Shown: positions 17,029 through 27,270 of the stretch, piece by piece
Layout: each line of letters begins with the position of its first letter
Position numbering within the stretch: the first letter of the stretch is position 1
Origin: Opitutaceae bacterium
Lineage (GTDB): Bacteria > Verrucomicrobiota > Verrucomicrobiia > Opitutales > Opitutaceae
Length of the DNA: 37,718 nucleotides
Assembly: GCA_003140665.1 (NCBI GenBank)
Contig: PLKS01000146.1
Location: forward strand, 274-37,991
Direction of reading: 5' to 3'
The notes under the pieces: generated by a model
The model's input: only the letters and a program-made list of their open reading frames with translations
Databases searched by the model: none
Told to the model about the DNA's origin: nothing
Translations under genes and position numbers: made by a program

Positions 17029-19170
17029 ATGGCATCGTCTTCCGGCACCAAGGAAAGCGCGTCCCTTGCCGACCTTGCGAGGGTGCTGAGGCTGCGGTGG
17101 GCGCTGATCGCGCTCATCGCCGGCGTCGTCCTCGTGACGACCCTGGTGGTGACGGCCTTCCTTCCCCGGTGGTACCTCGCGACGGCGAAGGTCGCCGTGG
17201 AAAAGCCCGAGGGGGAGGTGAAGCTCTTCCAGGCGCAGGGCAGCGGCGCCTACGACCCCTACTTCATGCAGGACCAGTTCAGGACCATGCAGGCGGAGCG
17301 GATCCTGTACCCGGTCATCGACCGGCTGGACCTCAGCACGAAGCTCGCCGCCGCCATGGGGGCGCCCGGCACGACGCTTCCCAAGGACATCACCTACCGC
17401 TTCCTCGTGAACAAGATGCTCAGGGTCGAGTCCCAGAGGAGCTCGTCGCAGATCGACATCAACGTGTACGCGCAGCAGCCGGCGCTGGCCGCGGACATCG
17501 CCAACGAGATCGCCCGCGTGTACTCGGACGACCGCATCGCCCTCGCGACCTCCGAGCAGCGCGAGGGCCTCGCCCAGCTGGAAAAGGAGCTTTCCGAGCA
17601 GGAGGGCAAGGTGACGAGGCAGCGCGACGTCGTCGAGAAGCTGCGCAAGGACCTGAACATCTCCGGCGTCGACCTCAACGCGAAGTACTCCGACATGGAG
17701 ATCGAGACCCTCAGGCAGATGCAGAACTCGCTCATCGCGCTCCGGGTCGACGCGATCGGCCGCAAGACGCGCTGGGAGCGGTTCAGGAGCATACCGGTCG
17801 AGGACCGGATGGGCCTCGTGAATTCCGAGCTCATCCCGGACCAGAACATCCAGAACCTGCTCCAGGCCTACCTCATCGCCGACCAGAAGGTCACCCAGCT
17901 CAAGGCGCGCCTGGGGGAGGCCCATCCCGACCTCGTCGCGGCGATCGAGAGCCGCGCCAAGATCAAGGAGCAGCTCGAGGCGCTGCTGCGCGGATATGAG
18001 AGCGGCCTCGAGATCGCCTACAAGGAGGCCGAGGCGCGCGTCGACGAGCTGGAGAGCCAGCTCGCGAAGGCCAAGGTGGACCAGATCCTTTCCGCCCGCG
18101 ACCGGATGCGGCCGTTCGACGAGGCGGCCCAGACGCTGGACGACGAGACGAGGCTGTACTCGACCCTCAAGCTGACGCTTCGCCAGCGCGAGATCGACTT
18201 CCAGGTGCCGAAGCGGACCATCGAGATCCTCAACACGGCCGCGCCCGCCCGCCGTCCCAGCCGACCGAACTGGATACTGAACATCGCGAGCGCGATCGCC
18301 TCCGGCCTCGTGCTCGGGGTCGGCGTGGCGCTCACGCTGGAGTATTTCGACACCAGCCTCCGCGATGTCGCGGATATCGAGGACCGGCTGAAAGTCCCGG
18401 TCCTCGGCGTGATTCCCCACCACCACGAGCCCATGGGCCCGGAGAAGGACGAGCCGGAGGAGGCGGAGCCGTACCGCGTGCTCCACACGAACCTCAACCT
18501 TGCCCTCAAGCCGGGGCAGCCCGCGGTCATCGTCGTCTTTTCCGCGGGGCCCGCGGAGGGGAAGAGCACGACGATCTGCAGGCTCGCGCACCTCATGGGG
18601 GCCTACGGCGAGCGCACCCTGCTGATAGACGGCGACCTTCGCAGGCCCGCGCAGCATCACCTGGCGGGCTGTCCAAGGTCGCCCGGGCTGAGCGAAGTGC
18701 TGTCGGGCAAGTGCGACATCGACGCCGCCATCCGGAAGTCGGTCGTCCCCGGGGTCGACCTCCTGACGAGCGGGGGCGTCCCCGGATTCTCGCTGAGCCT
18801 GCTTTTCGCCAACCGGCTCCGGGAGCTGTTCGCCTCGCTCCGGACCCGCTACGACCGGATCATGCTCGATTCGCCGCCGATCATCGGCGTGAGCGACTCC
18901 AGCCTGCTCGCAGGCGTCGCCGACGGCGCGATCCTGCTCATCCAGCACCGGCGCAACCCCGCGAGCATGGTCCTGCGGGCCCAGCAGGTCATCGTGGGCC
19001 TGAAGACCCCCATCCTGGGCGCCGTGCTGACCCAGGTGCCCCGGGGATCCGGCGAGGACTACGGCTACTATACCCAGGCCTATTCGTACTACTCGGGCCG
19101 GGACAAGCGCGGGGACGGCGGCGGCCGCGGCAAGCCAGGATCGGACCCGGACAAGCTGATCCTGAAATGA
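17029..19170 (+). CDS. Wzz/Wzc-like polysaccharide biosynthesis tyrosine autokinase
   Basis: Two TM helices around coiled coil, Walker A SAGPAEGKSTT, IMLDSPPIIG, C-terminal Tyr cluster YGYYTQAYSYY. Confidence 0.9.
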   Translation: MASSSGTKESASLADLARVLRLRWALIALIAGVVLVTTLVVTAFLPRWYLATAKVAVEKPEGEVKLFQAQGSGAYDPYFMQDQFRTMQAERILYPVIDRLDLSTKLAAAMGAPGTTLPKDITYRFLVNKMLRVESQRSSSQIDINVYAQQPALAADIANEIARVYSDDRIALATSEQREGLAQLEKELSEQEGKVTRQRDVVEKLRKDLNISGVDLNAKYSDMEIETLRQMQNSLIALRVDAIGRKTRWERFRSIPVEDRMGLVNSELIPDQNIQNLLQAYLIADQKVTQLKARLGEAHPDLVAAIESRAKIKEQLEALLRGYESGLEIAYKEAEARVDELESQLAKAKVDQILSARDRMRPFDEAAQTLDDETRLYSTLKLTLRQREIDFQVPKRTIEILNTAAPARRPSRPNWILNIASAIASGLVLGVGVALTLEYFDTSLRDVADIEDRLKVPVLGVIPHHHEPMGPEKDEPEEAEPYRVLHTNLNLALKPGQPAVIVVFSAGPAEGKSTTICRLAHLMGAYGERTLLIDGDLRRPAQHHLAGCPRSPGLSEVLSGKCDIDAAIRKSVVPGVDLLTSGGVPGFSLSLLFANRLRELFASLRTRYDRIMLDSPPIIGVSDSSLLAGVADGAILLIQHRRNPASMVLRAQQVIVGLKTPILGAVLTQVPRGSGEDYGYYTQAYSYYSGRDKRGDGGGRGKPGSDPDKLILK

Positions 19171-19172
19171 TG

Positions 19173-19202
19173 TTGACGGCGGGTGGGGCGGGGTCGTCTG
19201 AT
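19173..19202 (+). promoter_or_regulatory. Possible sigma70 promoter for tRNA-Gly (TTGACG-18-TCTGAT)
   Basis: Consensus match by eye, correct distance to tRNA. Confidence 0.4.
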
Positions 19203-19215
19203 CGCCCCCTTATTT

Positions 19216-19291
<76 letters not shown>

Positions 19292-19404
19292 TTTTCCAAG
19301 GGATCCTGAGACAGGCGGCTGGGACGGATGCTAGCAGTTTTTTGCGCGCCTTTATTCGCAGGCCCGCGACTCCTGCAGGCTCCGCGTTTCGGCGCCCGGC
19401 GGCA

Positions 19405-20190
19405 TCATTTCCTGAGCCCCCTCGCATCCGGGCGAAGCCCCTTCTTCGCAAGAATCCCCGTCAGCCGTTGCCGGATGGTCTTATGGACCCTGGCGACAAG
19501 CAGGAATCCGATCGGGTTTGAGTCCGGGAAATTCTCCTCCACCCGCAGGATCTCGATCCTGCCCGGCCAGATGCGCGCCCGGTTGCCCAGCGCGATGACC
19601 TCCTTCGCCACCGAGCTCTCAAAAACGTGGAAATGGATGTTGATCTCAAGGCCGGCCTCGACGCTGCGGTGATACACCGAGGCAAGTTCCGACTTGGCGT
19701 CCCCCAGATTGGCGTGGGCCGTCGCCGGGGAATACATCTGCCAGTCTACCCCATGTACAAAGTCGTCGATGTGGGTTCCGTCCGATTGGGTGACGCCTGT
19801 CCTGTAATCCTCGAGGATATGCTCGGCGCTGGTCAGGGGGCGCCCGTGGTCAAACGTCTTCGCCCTGTCGGGAACGACGAGGTAGATGATCCCGCGGTGC
19901 TTCAAGGCGCGGTACCACTCGGCAAGGGCCGCGAGCGGATTTGCCACGTGTTCCAGGACGTGCGACGAAGCCACGTAGGCGAGGGATGAGTCGTGGTAGG
20001 GCAGGTCGCAGGCATCCCCATAATAGTCCGCCAAAGTCGGTTCCCCCGCGAAGGCGGCAAACCGGTCGAGATAGGTGGGCTTGATGCCGGGAATGGGCGT
20101 CTTGAAGGCGCCTATTTCCACGCCCGGTTCCCTGAGGTAGCGAGTGACGAGCTCCAGGTGGTCCATGAACTGTGGACCATTGAACCGCAT
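19405..20190 (-). CDS. Class I SAM-dependent methyltransferase (Methyltransf_11-like)
   Basis: GVEIGAFKTPI...DLPYHDSSLAYVASSHVLEHVANPLAALAEWYRALKHRGIIYLVVPD; start uncertain (ORF open to 20451). Confidence 0.8.
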   Translation of the reverse strand: MRFNGPQFMDHLELVTRYLREPGVEIGAFKTPIPGIKPTYLDRFAAFAGEPTLADYYGDACDLPYHDSSLAYVASSHVLEHVANPLAALAEWYRALKHRGIIYLVVPDRAKTFDHGRPLTSAEHILEDYRTGVTQSDGTHIDDFVHGVDWQMYSPATAHANLGDAKSELASVYHRSVEAGLEINIHFHVFESSVAKEVIALGNRARIWPGRIEILRVEENFPDSNPIGFLLVARVHKTIRQRLTGILAKKGLRPDARGLRK

Positions 20191-20453
20191 GGCGGGAGGG
20201 TCTTCAAACCCGATTGCTGCCGGGCGCCGAATCAGAGAAACGACGGAAGGAGGAGGGGAGGGCCCGCCCATTCTTCGATTGATGCCGTTGGGGTGGCCTA
20301 TCTCAATGGGCGGGCCCATTTGGAACCGAGCATGCATCGAATTCCATCCCTTGCCCCCGTGAGCGCCGATGCAGTTCCGGCTGCGCGTCAGTCCCCGCAA
20401 CTCTCGCAGCCCGCTCGCGCGCGCCTGGAAGCGGCGCAGGGGCGCCGCCACGA

Positions 20454-23400
20454 ATGAGGCTGTCGACCATCGGAGCGTGCCTGGTTCTTGCCCTGGCGGG
20501 CGCGGTTCCGTTCCAGCCCTGGGCGGGATCCCGGAGCGGTTCGTGCTCGTTTGAGGTGGACGTGGAGTCCGACGAGTCGGGACTTGCGACGCTCTACTAT
20601 GACGTGGGCCGGGGCATCAACCACGGCGACTCGCAGGTTCAGCCGGTCATCGCCGGCCATCCCGGGAGGCTGAGGTTCGCCCTTCCCTGGGGCAGGCTCA
20701 GGTCGCTGAGACTCGAGCCGATCGACCGCGACCTCCGGATGACCCTTGGCGGGGCGCGGATTGTCGACCGTTCCGGACACACGCTGGCCCGGTTCGGCCC
20801 GGAGCAATTTCGACCGGCGAACCAGATCGAAACCCTGGCCGTCAGGGACGGGAAGCTGTTCATCAGCACCGACCGCGATGCGGAGCACCCGCAGGTGGAC
20901 GTCGATCTCGCGAGTCCCCTCGAGTTGCCCCGGTCGCACGGGTGGCTGGGAATCGCGATGGCATTCGCGGGGCTTCTCGCGGCGTGCCTTGCGTTCGGGC
21001 TGGCGCGGCGGTCGCCGCATATGCGCCTCGACCAGCGCGCGCGGTCGGTCTGGTTGGCCGCGGATGCCGCGCCAGGCCGCGCGATACTGGCGGCCGCCTT
21101 CCTTGCGACCCTTGCCGCCAACTACCCCGTGGTGTTCCTGGGCAAGAGCCTGGTTTCACCGAACCTGGGCACGGCCCTCCTGTATGGCGAGAATCCGTGG
21201 GTTCCCGGATTCCAGAGCGTCGAGCGCGGGAATTCCAACTCGGCGGACATCGATGCGCTGATGTGGCAGCAGGTGCCCTACTCGATGATGCAGCACCGCG
21301 CCCTGCTCATCGACGGGGAGCTGCCGCTCTGGAACCGCTACAACTCGACCGGGACGCCCCTGCTTGGCCAGGGCCAGTCCTGCTTCGGCGACCCGCTCCA
21401 CCTGATCCCCCTACTGGCGAACGGCGCCCCCTGGGCCTGGGACGTGAAGCTCCTGCTCGCCAAATTCCTGTTCGCCTGCGGCATCGGATTCTGCGTCTGG
21501 CGGCTCACCCGCAATCTTCCGGTCTCGCTGCTGATGGCGGCGTCGGCCCAGTTCATCGGGTTCTTTGTCTACCGCATATGCCATCCCGCGGTCTTCAGCT
21601 TCTGCTATTCCCCGTGGATGATCTACTGCTGGCTGCGCATCGTGGACAGCAGGTCGGCGCGGGGCTCGACGCTGTGGATCGCGGCCCTGCTCGGCGCAAA
21701 CCTCATGGAGTTGAACAGCGGGACCGTGAAGGAGGCCTATATCCTGCTCCTCTACATGAATTTCTCGGGCGCATGCATGCTGATCGCGTGCGCGCGGCCG
21801 GCGCTGGTCAAACTGAGAATCCTGACGGGCATCGCCGTCGAGAGCGCGGTGTTTGCGATGATCGCATCGCCCGTCTGGTACACGTTCTACAGGGCGCTCA
21901 AGAACTCGAATACGACCTATGACGCCCCGCAGGCGTTCCAGGTCCAGCCGGGGATGCTGGTCTGCCTGTTCGACGAGCTGTTCTACCGGCCCTTCCAGAT
22001 CTTCGCAAACGTGATCAATCCCTCCGCCAATTTCTTCGTCCTCATGGGATTGCTTTGGGCGGTGGTCCGGTGCCGCCCCGTGCTGGCGGACCGGCGGGCG
22101 GTCGCGCTCGCGCTTTCGAGCCTCCCGGCGTTCGTCCTTGTGTTCGGCGTGATCCCACCCGGGGTGATCACCCGGATTCCATTCCTGGGAAACATCCTGC
22201 ACATCGACAACACGTTCTCCTGCGTCCTGGTCGTCCTCTTCACCGTGCTCGCGGGCGTCGGCTGGCGGCAGGCCCTGGAAAGCCTCGGCTCAGGGGAGGG
22301 CAGGCGCGAGGGCGGGGCTGTCCTGGTCCTGCTGATGGGCATCTACGCCGTTTACCTTGGCACCGCGCAGGCGATCTCGCGGAGCGCCTATTTCGAGCAG
22401 ACGTGGGGCAAGCTGATCCGCGTGGTTCCCTTCGTCCACGTCTACGGTTGCAGCCTGGTCGCGGCGGCGGCGCTCCTCATTTGGGTGATCCATTGCGCTG
22501 GTACGCGGGGATCGTGGACGCCCGCACTGGCCCTTTATGCGGTTCTTGCCTTCTCCGCGCTGTATTGGCGGGAGGGGCTCCAGGTCGGCATGGCCTTTCC
22601 CAATTTCGTCATCATGCCGACCAGCCGGGTCGACCTGCAGGCGAGCTCGCCGTCGATAGAATCCATGGCAGCCAGCCGGGCTTCGCCCCTGCGTGCCGTG
22701 GGTTTCGTCGATAATTTCTTTCCCGGATGGTCGGTTGCCTATGACCTCGAGGGAATTTGCGGCCCGGATCCGCTGATCAACCCCTTTTACAAGCAACTGA
22801 TGGATGCCTCGGGCATCGAGCAGGTTTGGGATTGGCGCTATAAGCTGGAGGACAAGGACTTGGATTCTGTCAAGCCGGTGCTGGACATGCTGAATGTCCG
22901 CTTTTATCTCGATTATCCCGCCGGTCAGAGGCGGCCGAGGAAGGAGCTGAGACCCTTTTCATCGGCGGACATGGAGGCCTACGAGAGCCCATCCTATTGG
23001 CCGCGGGCGTTCTTCACCGACAGCGCGGCGGTCTACGACGACCTGCCCCAATTCGTGTCGTGGATCAAGGGGGGCGACGGGAGGCCCTTTGCCGCGGTCC
23101 AGCACAGCGACTGGATCAACCTTAGCCCGGTTCCAAGGGCCTCGCGGGACCTGGGGACCCGCCAGATCAGGCTGGCCGAGGACTACAGGCTGACCACCAA
23201 CTCGACTTCCTTCACGGTGACGGCGACGGGACCGGGATTCATCGTCCTGACCGAGGCCTATGAGCGGTCCAACTTCCATGCGACGTTGAACGGTGCGGAG
23301 GCGCACTACCTGCGGATAAACCATGCGTTCAAGGGAATCTACGTCGATTCGCCGGGAACCTACCTGGTCAGGTTCACCTACTGGCCGCGGGGCTTTTCGA

Positions 23401-23507
23401 CGACGCTGGTCCTTTTTGGAATCGGGCTGCTGCTGGCCGTGCTGGCAATCTCGACGGCGATCTTCATCCTCAAGCCGCCGCCCGATGCGGGTCCGAGAGG
23501 AATCTGA
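20454..23507 (+). CDS. YfhO-like large membrane protein (GT-C type)
   Basis: 1017 aa, many TM helices, PLWNRYNSTGTPLLGQGQSCFGDPLHLIPLL motif and C-terminal YfhO-type beta domain. Confidence 0.75.
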   Translation: MRLSTIGACLVLALAGAVPFQPWAGSRSGSCSFEVDVESDESGLATLYYDVGRGINHGDSQVQPVIAGHPGRLRFALPWGRLRSLRLEPIDRDLRMTLGGARIVDRSGHTLARFGPEQFRPANQIETLAVRDGKLFISTDRDAEHPQVDVDLASPLELPRSHGWLGIAMAFAGLLAACLAFGLARRSPHMRLDQRARSVWLAADAAPGRAILAAAFLATLAANYPVVFLGKSLVSPNLGTALLYGENPWVPGFQSVERGNSNSADIDALMWQQVPYSMMQHRALLIDGELPLWNRYNSTGTPLLGQGQSCFGDPLHLIPLLANGAPWAWDVKLLLAKFLFACGIGFCVWRLTRNLPVSLLMAASAQFIGFFVYRICHPAVFSFCYSPWMIYCWLRIVDSRSARGSTLWIAALLGANLMELNSGTVKEAYILLLYMNFSGACMLIACARPALVKLRILTGIAVESAVFAMIASPVWYTFYRALKNSNTTYDAPQAFQVQPGMLVCLFDELFYRPFQIFANVINPSANFFVLMGLLWAVVRCRPVLADRRAVALALSSLPAFVLVFGVIPPGVITRIPFLGNILHIDNTFSCVLVVLFTVLAGVGWRQALESLGSGEGRREGGAVLVLLMGIYAVYLGTAQAISRSAYFEQTWGKLIRVVPFVHVYGCSLVAAAALLIWVIHCAGTRGSWTPALALYAVLAFSALYWREGLQVGMAFPNFVIMPTSRVDLQASSPSIESMAASRASPLRAVGFVDNFFPGWSVAYDLEGICGPDPLINPFYKQLMDASGIEQVWDWRYKLEDKDLDSVKPVLDMLNVRFYLDYPAGQRRPRKELRPFSSADMEAYESPSYWPRAFFTDSAAVYDDLPQFVSWIKGGDGRPFAAVQHSDWINLSPVPRASRDLGTRQIRLAEDYRLTTNSTSFTVTATGPGFIVLTEAYERSNFHATLNGAEAHYLRINHAFKGIYVDSPGTYLVRFTYWPRGFSTTLVLFGIGLLLAVLAISTAIFILKPPPDAGPRGI

Positions 23508-23553
23508 GCCATCGTGGAGGCAATCAGCCATCCTTCCATGCCCTGTCCCCGCC

Positions 23554-24519
23554 ATGAAGCCGCTCCCTACGCTGATCGAGATTGAGTCCATCTCGGCCGA
23601 GATCGACGCGGTCGTGCCGCCCACGCCCCAGTTCTCATGGCCGCTCCTCAACGCCCGCGCGGGATGCGAGCTTTGGGTCAAGCATGAGAACCACACCGCG
23701 ATCGGCTCATTCAAGATCCGAGGCGCGCTGCATTACGTTGCCCGGCTGGCCGCGCGGGAGCCGGGCGTGCGGGGAGTCATCGGGGCGACCCGGGGAAACT
23801 ACGGCCAGGCGATGGCCTTCGCCGCCGCCCGGCACGGGCTGAAGGCCGTCGTCGTGGTCCCGCACGGCAACAGCCCGGAGAAGAACCTCGCGATGCGCGC
23901 CCTCGGCGCCGAGCTGCTCGAGCATGGCGACGATTTCCAGGCGGCGCTGGTCCACTCGGAGGCGCTCGCGAGGGAGCGGGGCCTGCACTGGATGCCCGCG
24001 TTTCACCGGGACCTCGCATGGGGAAACGCCGTCTCGATGCTCTGCTTCCTGAGGGGCGCCCCTCCGCTCGACTGCGCCTACATTCCGATCGGGATGGGCT
24101 CGGGCGTCTGCGCGCTCATCGCGGCGCGGGACGCGCTCGGGCTTTCGACACGGATCATCGGCGTCGCCTCGGAACATGCGCCGGGCATCGCGCTTTCGTT
24201 CGAGGCGAAGAGGGTCGTACCCCATCCGTCGACGACGCAGATCGCCGACGGCATGGCCTGCTCCACGCCGGACCGCGACGCGCTCGAGATCATCCTGCGC
24301 GGCGTCGAGCGGGTGGTGCGCGTGTCCGATTCCGAGGCGGAGGAGGCGATGCGCGCCTGCTTCTCCGACACCCACAACGTGGCCGAGGGCGCCGCGGGAG
24401 CGGGCCTGGCTGCGGTGCTCAGGGAGCGCGGGGCCCTGGCGCGAAGGCGCGTGGGCATCGTTTTCACGGGAGGAAACGTGGACGCGGGCACGTTCGCGCG
24501 GGTGCTGGGGTCCCGCTGA
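23554..24519 (+). CDS. PLP-dependent threonine dehydratase-like enzyme
   Basis: KHENHTAIGSFKIRGAL (PLP lysine), GATRGNYGQAMAFAA, GMGSGVCALIAA, FTGGNVD. Confidence 0.88.
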   Translation: MKPLPTLIEIESISAEIDAVVPPTPQFSWPLLNARAGCELWVKHENHTAIGSFKIRGALHYVARLAAREPGVRGVIGATRGNYGQAMAFAAARHGLKAVVVVPHGNSPEKNLAMRALGAELLEHGDDFQAALVHSEALARERGLHWMPAFHRDLAWGNAVSMLCFLRGAPPLDCAYIPIGMGSGVCALIAARDALGLSTRIIGVASEHAPGIALSFEAKRVVPHPSTTQIADGMACSTPDRDALEIILRGVERVVRVSDSEAEEAMRACFSDTHNVAEGAAGAGLAAVLRERGALARRRVGIVFTGGNVDAGTFARVLGSR

Positions 24520-24568
24520 CTCCCGCATCCAAGGGAGCCCCATTCGTGCCTCGCGGACAAGACCACCG

Positions 24569-25072
24569 ATGATGCTGCTCCGCGCGCTCCTCGCCTTCCT
24601 GGCGCTGCCCGGCGTCGTCGCAGGGGTGTTGCCGCTCCTGATCGTGGGCGGGGATTTTCGCCCCGGCCGGGCGGCGGCCGCCGGGGCGGTGTTGCTGGCT
24701 GCGGGCCTGTTTCTCCTGCTGTGGTGCGTGAGGGATTTCTACGCGCTCGGGAAGGGCACGCTTGCGCCATGGGATCCCCCTGGGCGCCTGGTCGTCGCGG
24801 GACTCTACAGGTTTGTCCGCAATCCCATGTATGTCGCGGTGCTCGTGCTCATCGCGGGGTGGGCATTGGTGTTCGGATCGCTTCCGCTTGGGGTCTATTT
24901 CGTGCTGCTTGCCGTCGGATTCCACCTGCGCGTCGTCCTCGCCGAGGAGCCGTGGCTGCGCCGGAAGCATGGCGCGCAATGGGAGGAATACTCGAGGGAG
25001 GTTCCGAGGTGGCTGCCCCGCCTGCGTCCAGCGGGGAGCAGGGGGGCGGTGAAAAGGGGCCCTTTTCCATGA
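24569..25072 (+). CDS. Isoprenylcysteine carboxyl methyltransferase/PEMT-like membrane protein
   Basis: LYRFVRNPMYVAVLVLIAGWAL...EEPWLRRKHGAQWEEYSREVPRWLP. Confidence 0.85.
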   Translation: MMLLRALLAFLALPGVVAGVLPLLIVGGDFRPGRAAAAGAVLLAAGLFLLLWCVRDFYALGKGTLAPWDPPGRLVVAGLYRFVRNPMYVAVLVLIAGWALVFGSLPLGVYFVLLAVGFHLRVVLAEEPWLRRKHGAQWEEYSREVPRWLPRLRPAGSRGAVKRGPFP

Positions 25073-25132
25073 AATTCGCATTTTCGTCCGTAACCAACAG
25101 GCGGCGGCGCCTGTCTTACTGGGCAGGCATCC

Positions 25133-26203
25133 ATGAAAACCCCGCTCTCCCTTTTGGTCGCGCTTTGCCTCGCCGTCGCGCTCCGGGCGCAGGCGCCAGG
25201 CCCGACCGGGACGGAATACACTCCTGAGCAGCTGGACCAGCTGCTGGCGCCGATTGCCCTCTACCCGGACCCGCTCATCGCGCTGATCCTTCCCGCGTCA
25301 ACCGACCCGAAGGACCTCTCCCTTGCGGCGCAGTATGTCGCGGCAAACGGGGATCCGTCGGGGATCGACTCCCAGTCCTGGGATCCGAGCGTGAAGGGCT
25401 TGGCGCACTACCCCGACGTCCTTAAGTGGATGAACGACAATCTCGACTGGACGCATGCCCTCGGGGCGGCGTTCGCGATGCAGCCGGCCGACGTCATGAA
25501 GTCGGTCCAGCAGCTTCGGGCGAAGGCTAGGGCGGCGGGCACCCTCGTCGACACGCCCCAGCAGCAGGTCGACATGGAGGGTGACGACATCCGGATAATC
25601 CCGGCCCAGCCGAGCACGATCTACGTGCCCCAATACGATCCCGACGTGGTGTACGGGGACGCGCCCGACGGATACGCGGGCCCCTATGTCACGTTTGGCG
25701 TCGGGTTCCCGGTCGGGGCCTGGCTTGGGTTCGAATGCGACTGGGACGATTTTGGCATCTGGGTCGGCCCATGGCATCCGGGCTGGGGGTACCGGAGGGA
25801 TTGGAGCGACCCGCGTTTCGGCGGCGCCCGCTGGCATCCCGACGCCCGCAGCGGCCACATGCTCGTGCGGAATTTCTACCGTCCCGGGGCGGGCATCCCG
25901 GGCGCGCGCCCGCTCGGGGGCGAAAGGATCCTGGCGCGCAACCCGATCGCGACCTACCACGCGGCGGCGCCCGCTCCCGAGTCGCGCCCCAACTACCGAG
26001 GGTATGGGGGGGGGCCGCCGGTGCCGTCGACGCCCGCGCCCCGCGGCGACCTCTACGGCGGGTACAGCCGCGGCACGGAGACCAGGGCCTACAGCACCCG
26101 GGGCCAGACAAGCCGCAGCGCTCCCGTGAGGAGATCGGCTCCCGCCGCAAGGTCGGCGCCCGCCCGCGCCGAATCCGCCCCGGCCGGCAGGGATCGCCGC
26201 TGA
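25133..26203 (+). CDS. DUF3300 protein
   Basis: QLDQLLAPIALYPDPLIALILPASTDPKDL...YVPQYDPDVVYG. Confidence 0.9.
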   Translation: MKTPLSLLVALCLAVALRAQAPGPTGTEYTPEQLDQLLAPIALYPDPLIALILPASTDPKDLSLAAQYVAANGDPSGIDSQSWDPSVKGLAHYPDVLKWMNDNLDWTHALGAAFAMQPADVMKSVQQLRAKARAAGTLVDTPQQQVDMEGDDIRIIPAQPSTIYVPQYDPDVVYGDAPDGYAGPYVTFGVGFPVGAWLGFECDWDDFGIWVGPWHPGWGYRRDWSDPRFGGARWHPDARSGHMLVRNFYRPGAGIPGARPLGGERILARNPIATYHAAAPAPESRPNYRGYGGGPPVPSTPAPRGDLYGGYSRGTETRAYSTRGQTSRSAPVRRSAPAARSAPARAESAPAGRDRR

Positions 26204-26223
26204 AGGCCTGAAATTCCGGCATC

Positions 26224-27183
26224 ATGACACCCTTCCTCCCGATGATTCGATCCATGCGCATGATCCCCGCCGCGCTCGCCCTGGTCACCTGCGCCGTTCC
26301 CCAGCTTCGCGCGGATGCGGCGGCCGACACCGGACAGCAGCGCCATTTTTCCTCGCCCGCGGAGGCCGGGAAGGCGCTCGTGGCCGCCGCTCGGGCCGGC
26401 GACAGGGCCGCCGTCGACGCGATCTTCGGCCCCGGCGTCAAGGAGCTCCTTTCGGGCGACGGGAAGCAGGACGCGATCGAGTTCGCGGCGTTCGCCAAGT
26501 CCATGGGGCAGTACACCCATTGGGTGCAGAAGGCGGACGACCGGTTTGTCCTCAGCATAGGCGACCAGGACTGGCCGATGCCCATCCCCCTTGTCCGCAG
26601 GGACGGCGCGTGGTTCTTTGACACGGCGGCGGGGAAGGACGAGGTCGTGAACCGGCGGATCGGCAAGGACGAGGTCACGGCGATGGGGGTCTGCCGGACC
26701 TATGTCATCGCCCAGCGCGAGTACGCGAGCGAGGAGCGCGACGGGAGCGGAACGCTCATGTACGCACAGAGAATCAAGAGCACGCAGGGGCAGAAGGACG
26801 GCCTCTATTGGAAGGCTCCGCCCGACGAGGACCAGAGCCCGTTCGGACCGCTTGTTTCCGAGGCCCGCGCGGAGGGCTACACCCGCAAGACGGCCGACGG
26901 CGAGCCGCAGCCCTTCCACGGATACCTCTTCAAGATCCTCACCGCCCAGGGGCCGGCGGCCCCGGGGGGAGCCTACGGCTACGTGATCAACGGCAACATG
27001 GTCGCCGGGTTCGCCCTGGTGGCGTATCCCGCCCACTGGGGGGAGTCGGGGGTGATGACCTTCATCGTGAACCAGTGGGGCAAGATATATGAGAGCAACC
27101 TCGGCGCCGACAGCGCCGACGTCGCGGCCTCGATGACGGAGTTCAATCCCGACGCGGACTGGACCCAGGTGGTCTCGCCCTGA
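26224..27183 (+). CDS. DUF2950 protein
   Basis: FSSPAEAGKALVAAARAGD...PFHGYLFKILTAQGPAAPGGAYGYVINGNMVAGFALVAYPAHWGESGVMTF. Confidence 0.9.
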   Translation: MTPFLPMIRSMRMIPAALALVTCAVPQLRADAAADTGQQRHFSSPAEAGKALVAAARAGDRAAVDAIFGPGVKELLSGDGKQDAIEFAAFAKSMGQYTHWVQKADDRFVLSIGDQDWPMPIPLVRRDGAWFFDTAAGKDEVVNRRIGKDEVTAMGVCRTYVIAQREYASEERDGSGTLMYAQRIKSTQGQKDGLYWKAPPDEDQSPFGPLVSEARAEGYTRKTADGEPQPFHGYLFKILTAQGPAAPGGAYGYVINGNMVAGFALVAYPAHWGESGVMTFIVNQWGKIYESNLGADSADVAASMTEFNPDADWTQVVSP

Positions 27184-27222
27184 GGAACGGCCGGCCCGGC
27201 TCGCGATCCCCTTGGGAGGCGC

Positions 27223-27252
27223 AAAAAGCCGCTGTCAACCGGCGGATTTTTT
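27223..27252. terminator. Candidate bidirectional intrinsic terminator
   Basis: AAAAAGCCGC tgtcaaccg GCGGATTTTTT. Confidence 0.5.
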
Positions 27253-27270
27253 GTGCACGCTGAAGGTCCT

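Noticed and set aside
15834-17117. 427-aa minus-strand ORF
   Set aside because: Antisense shadow of the beta-barrel gene
16789-18948. 719-aa minus-strand ORF
   Set aside because: Antisense shadow of the Wzc-like kinase in high-GC DNA; low-complexity charged composition, no motifs
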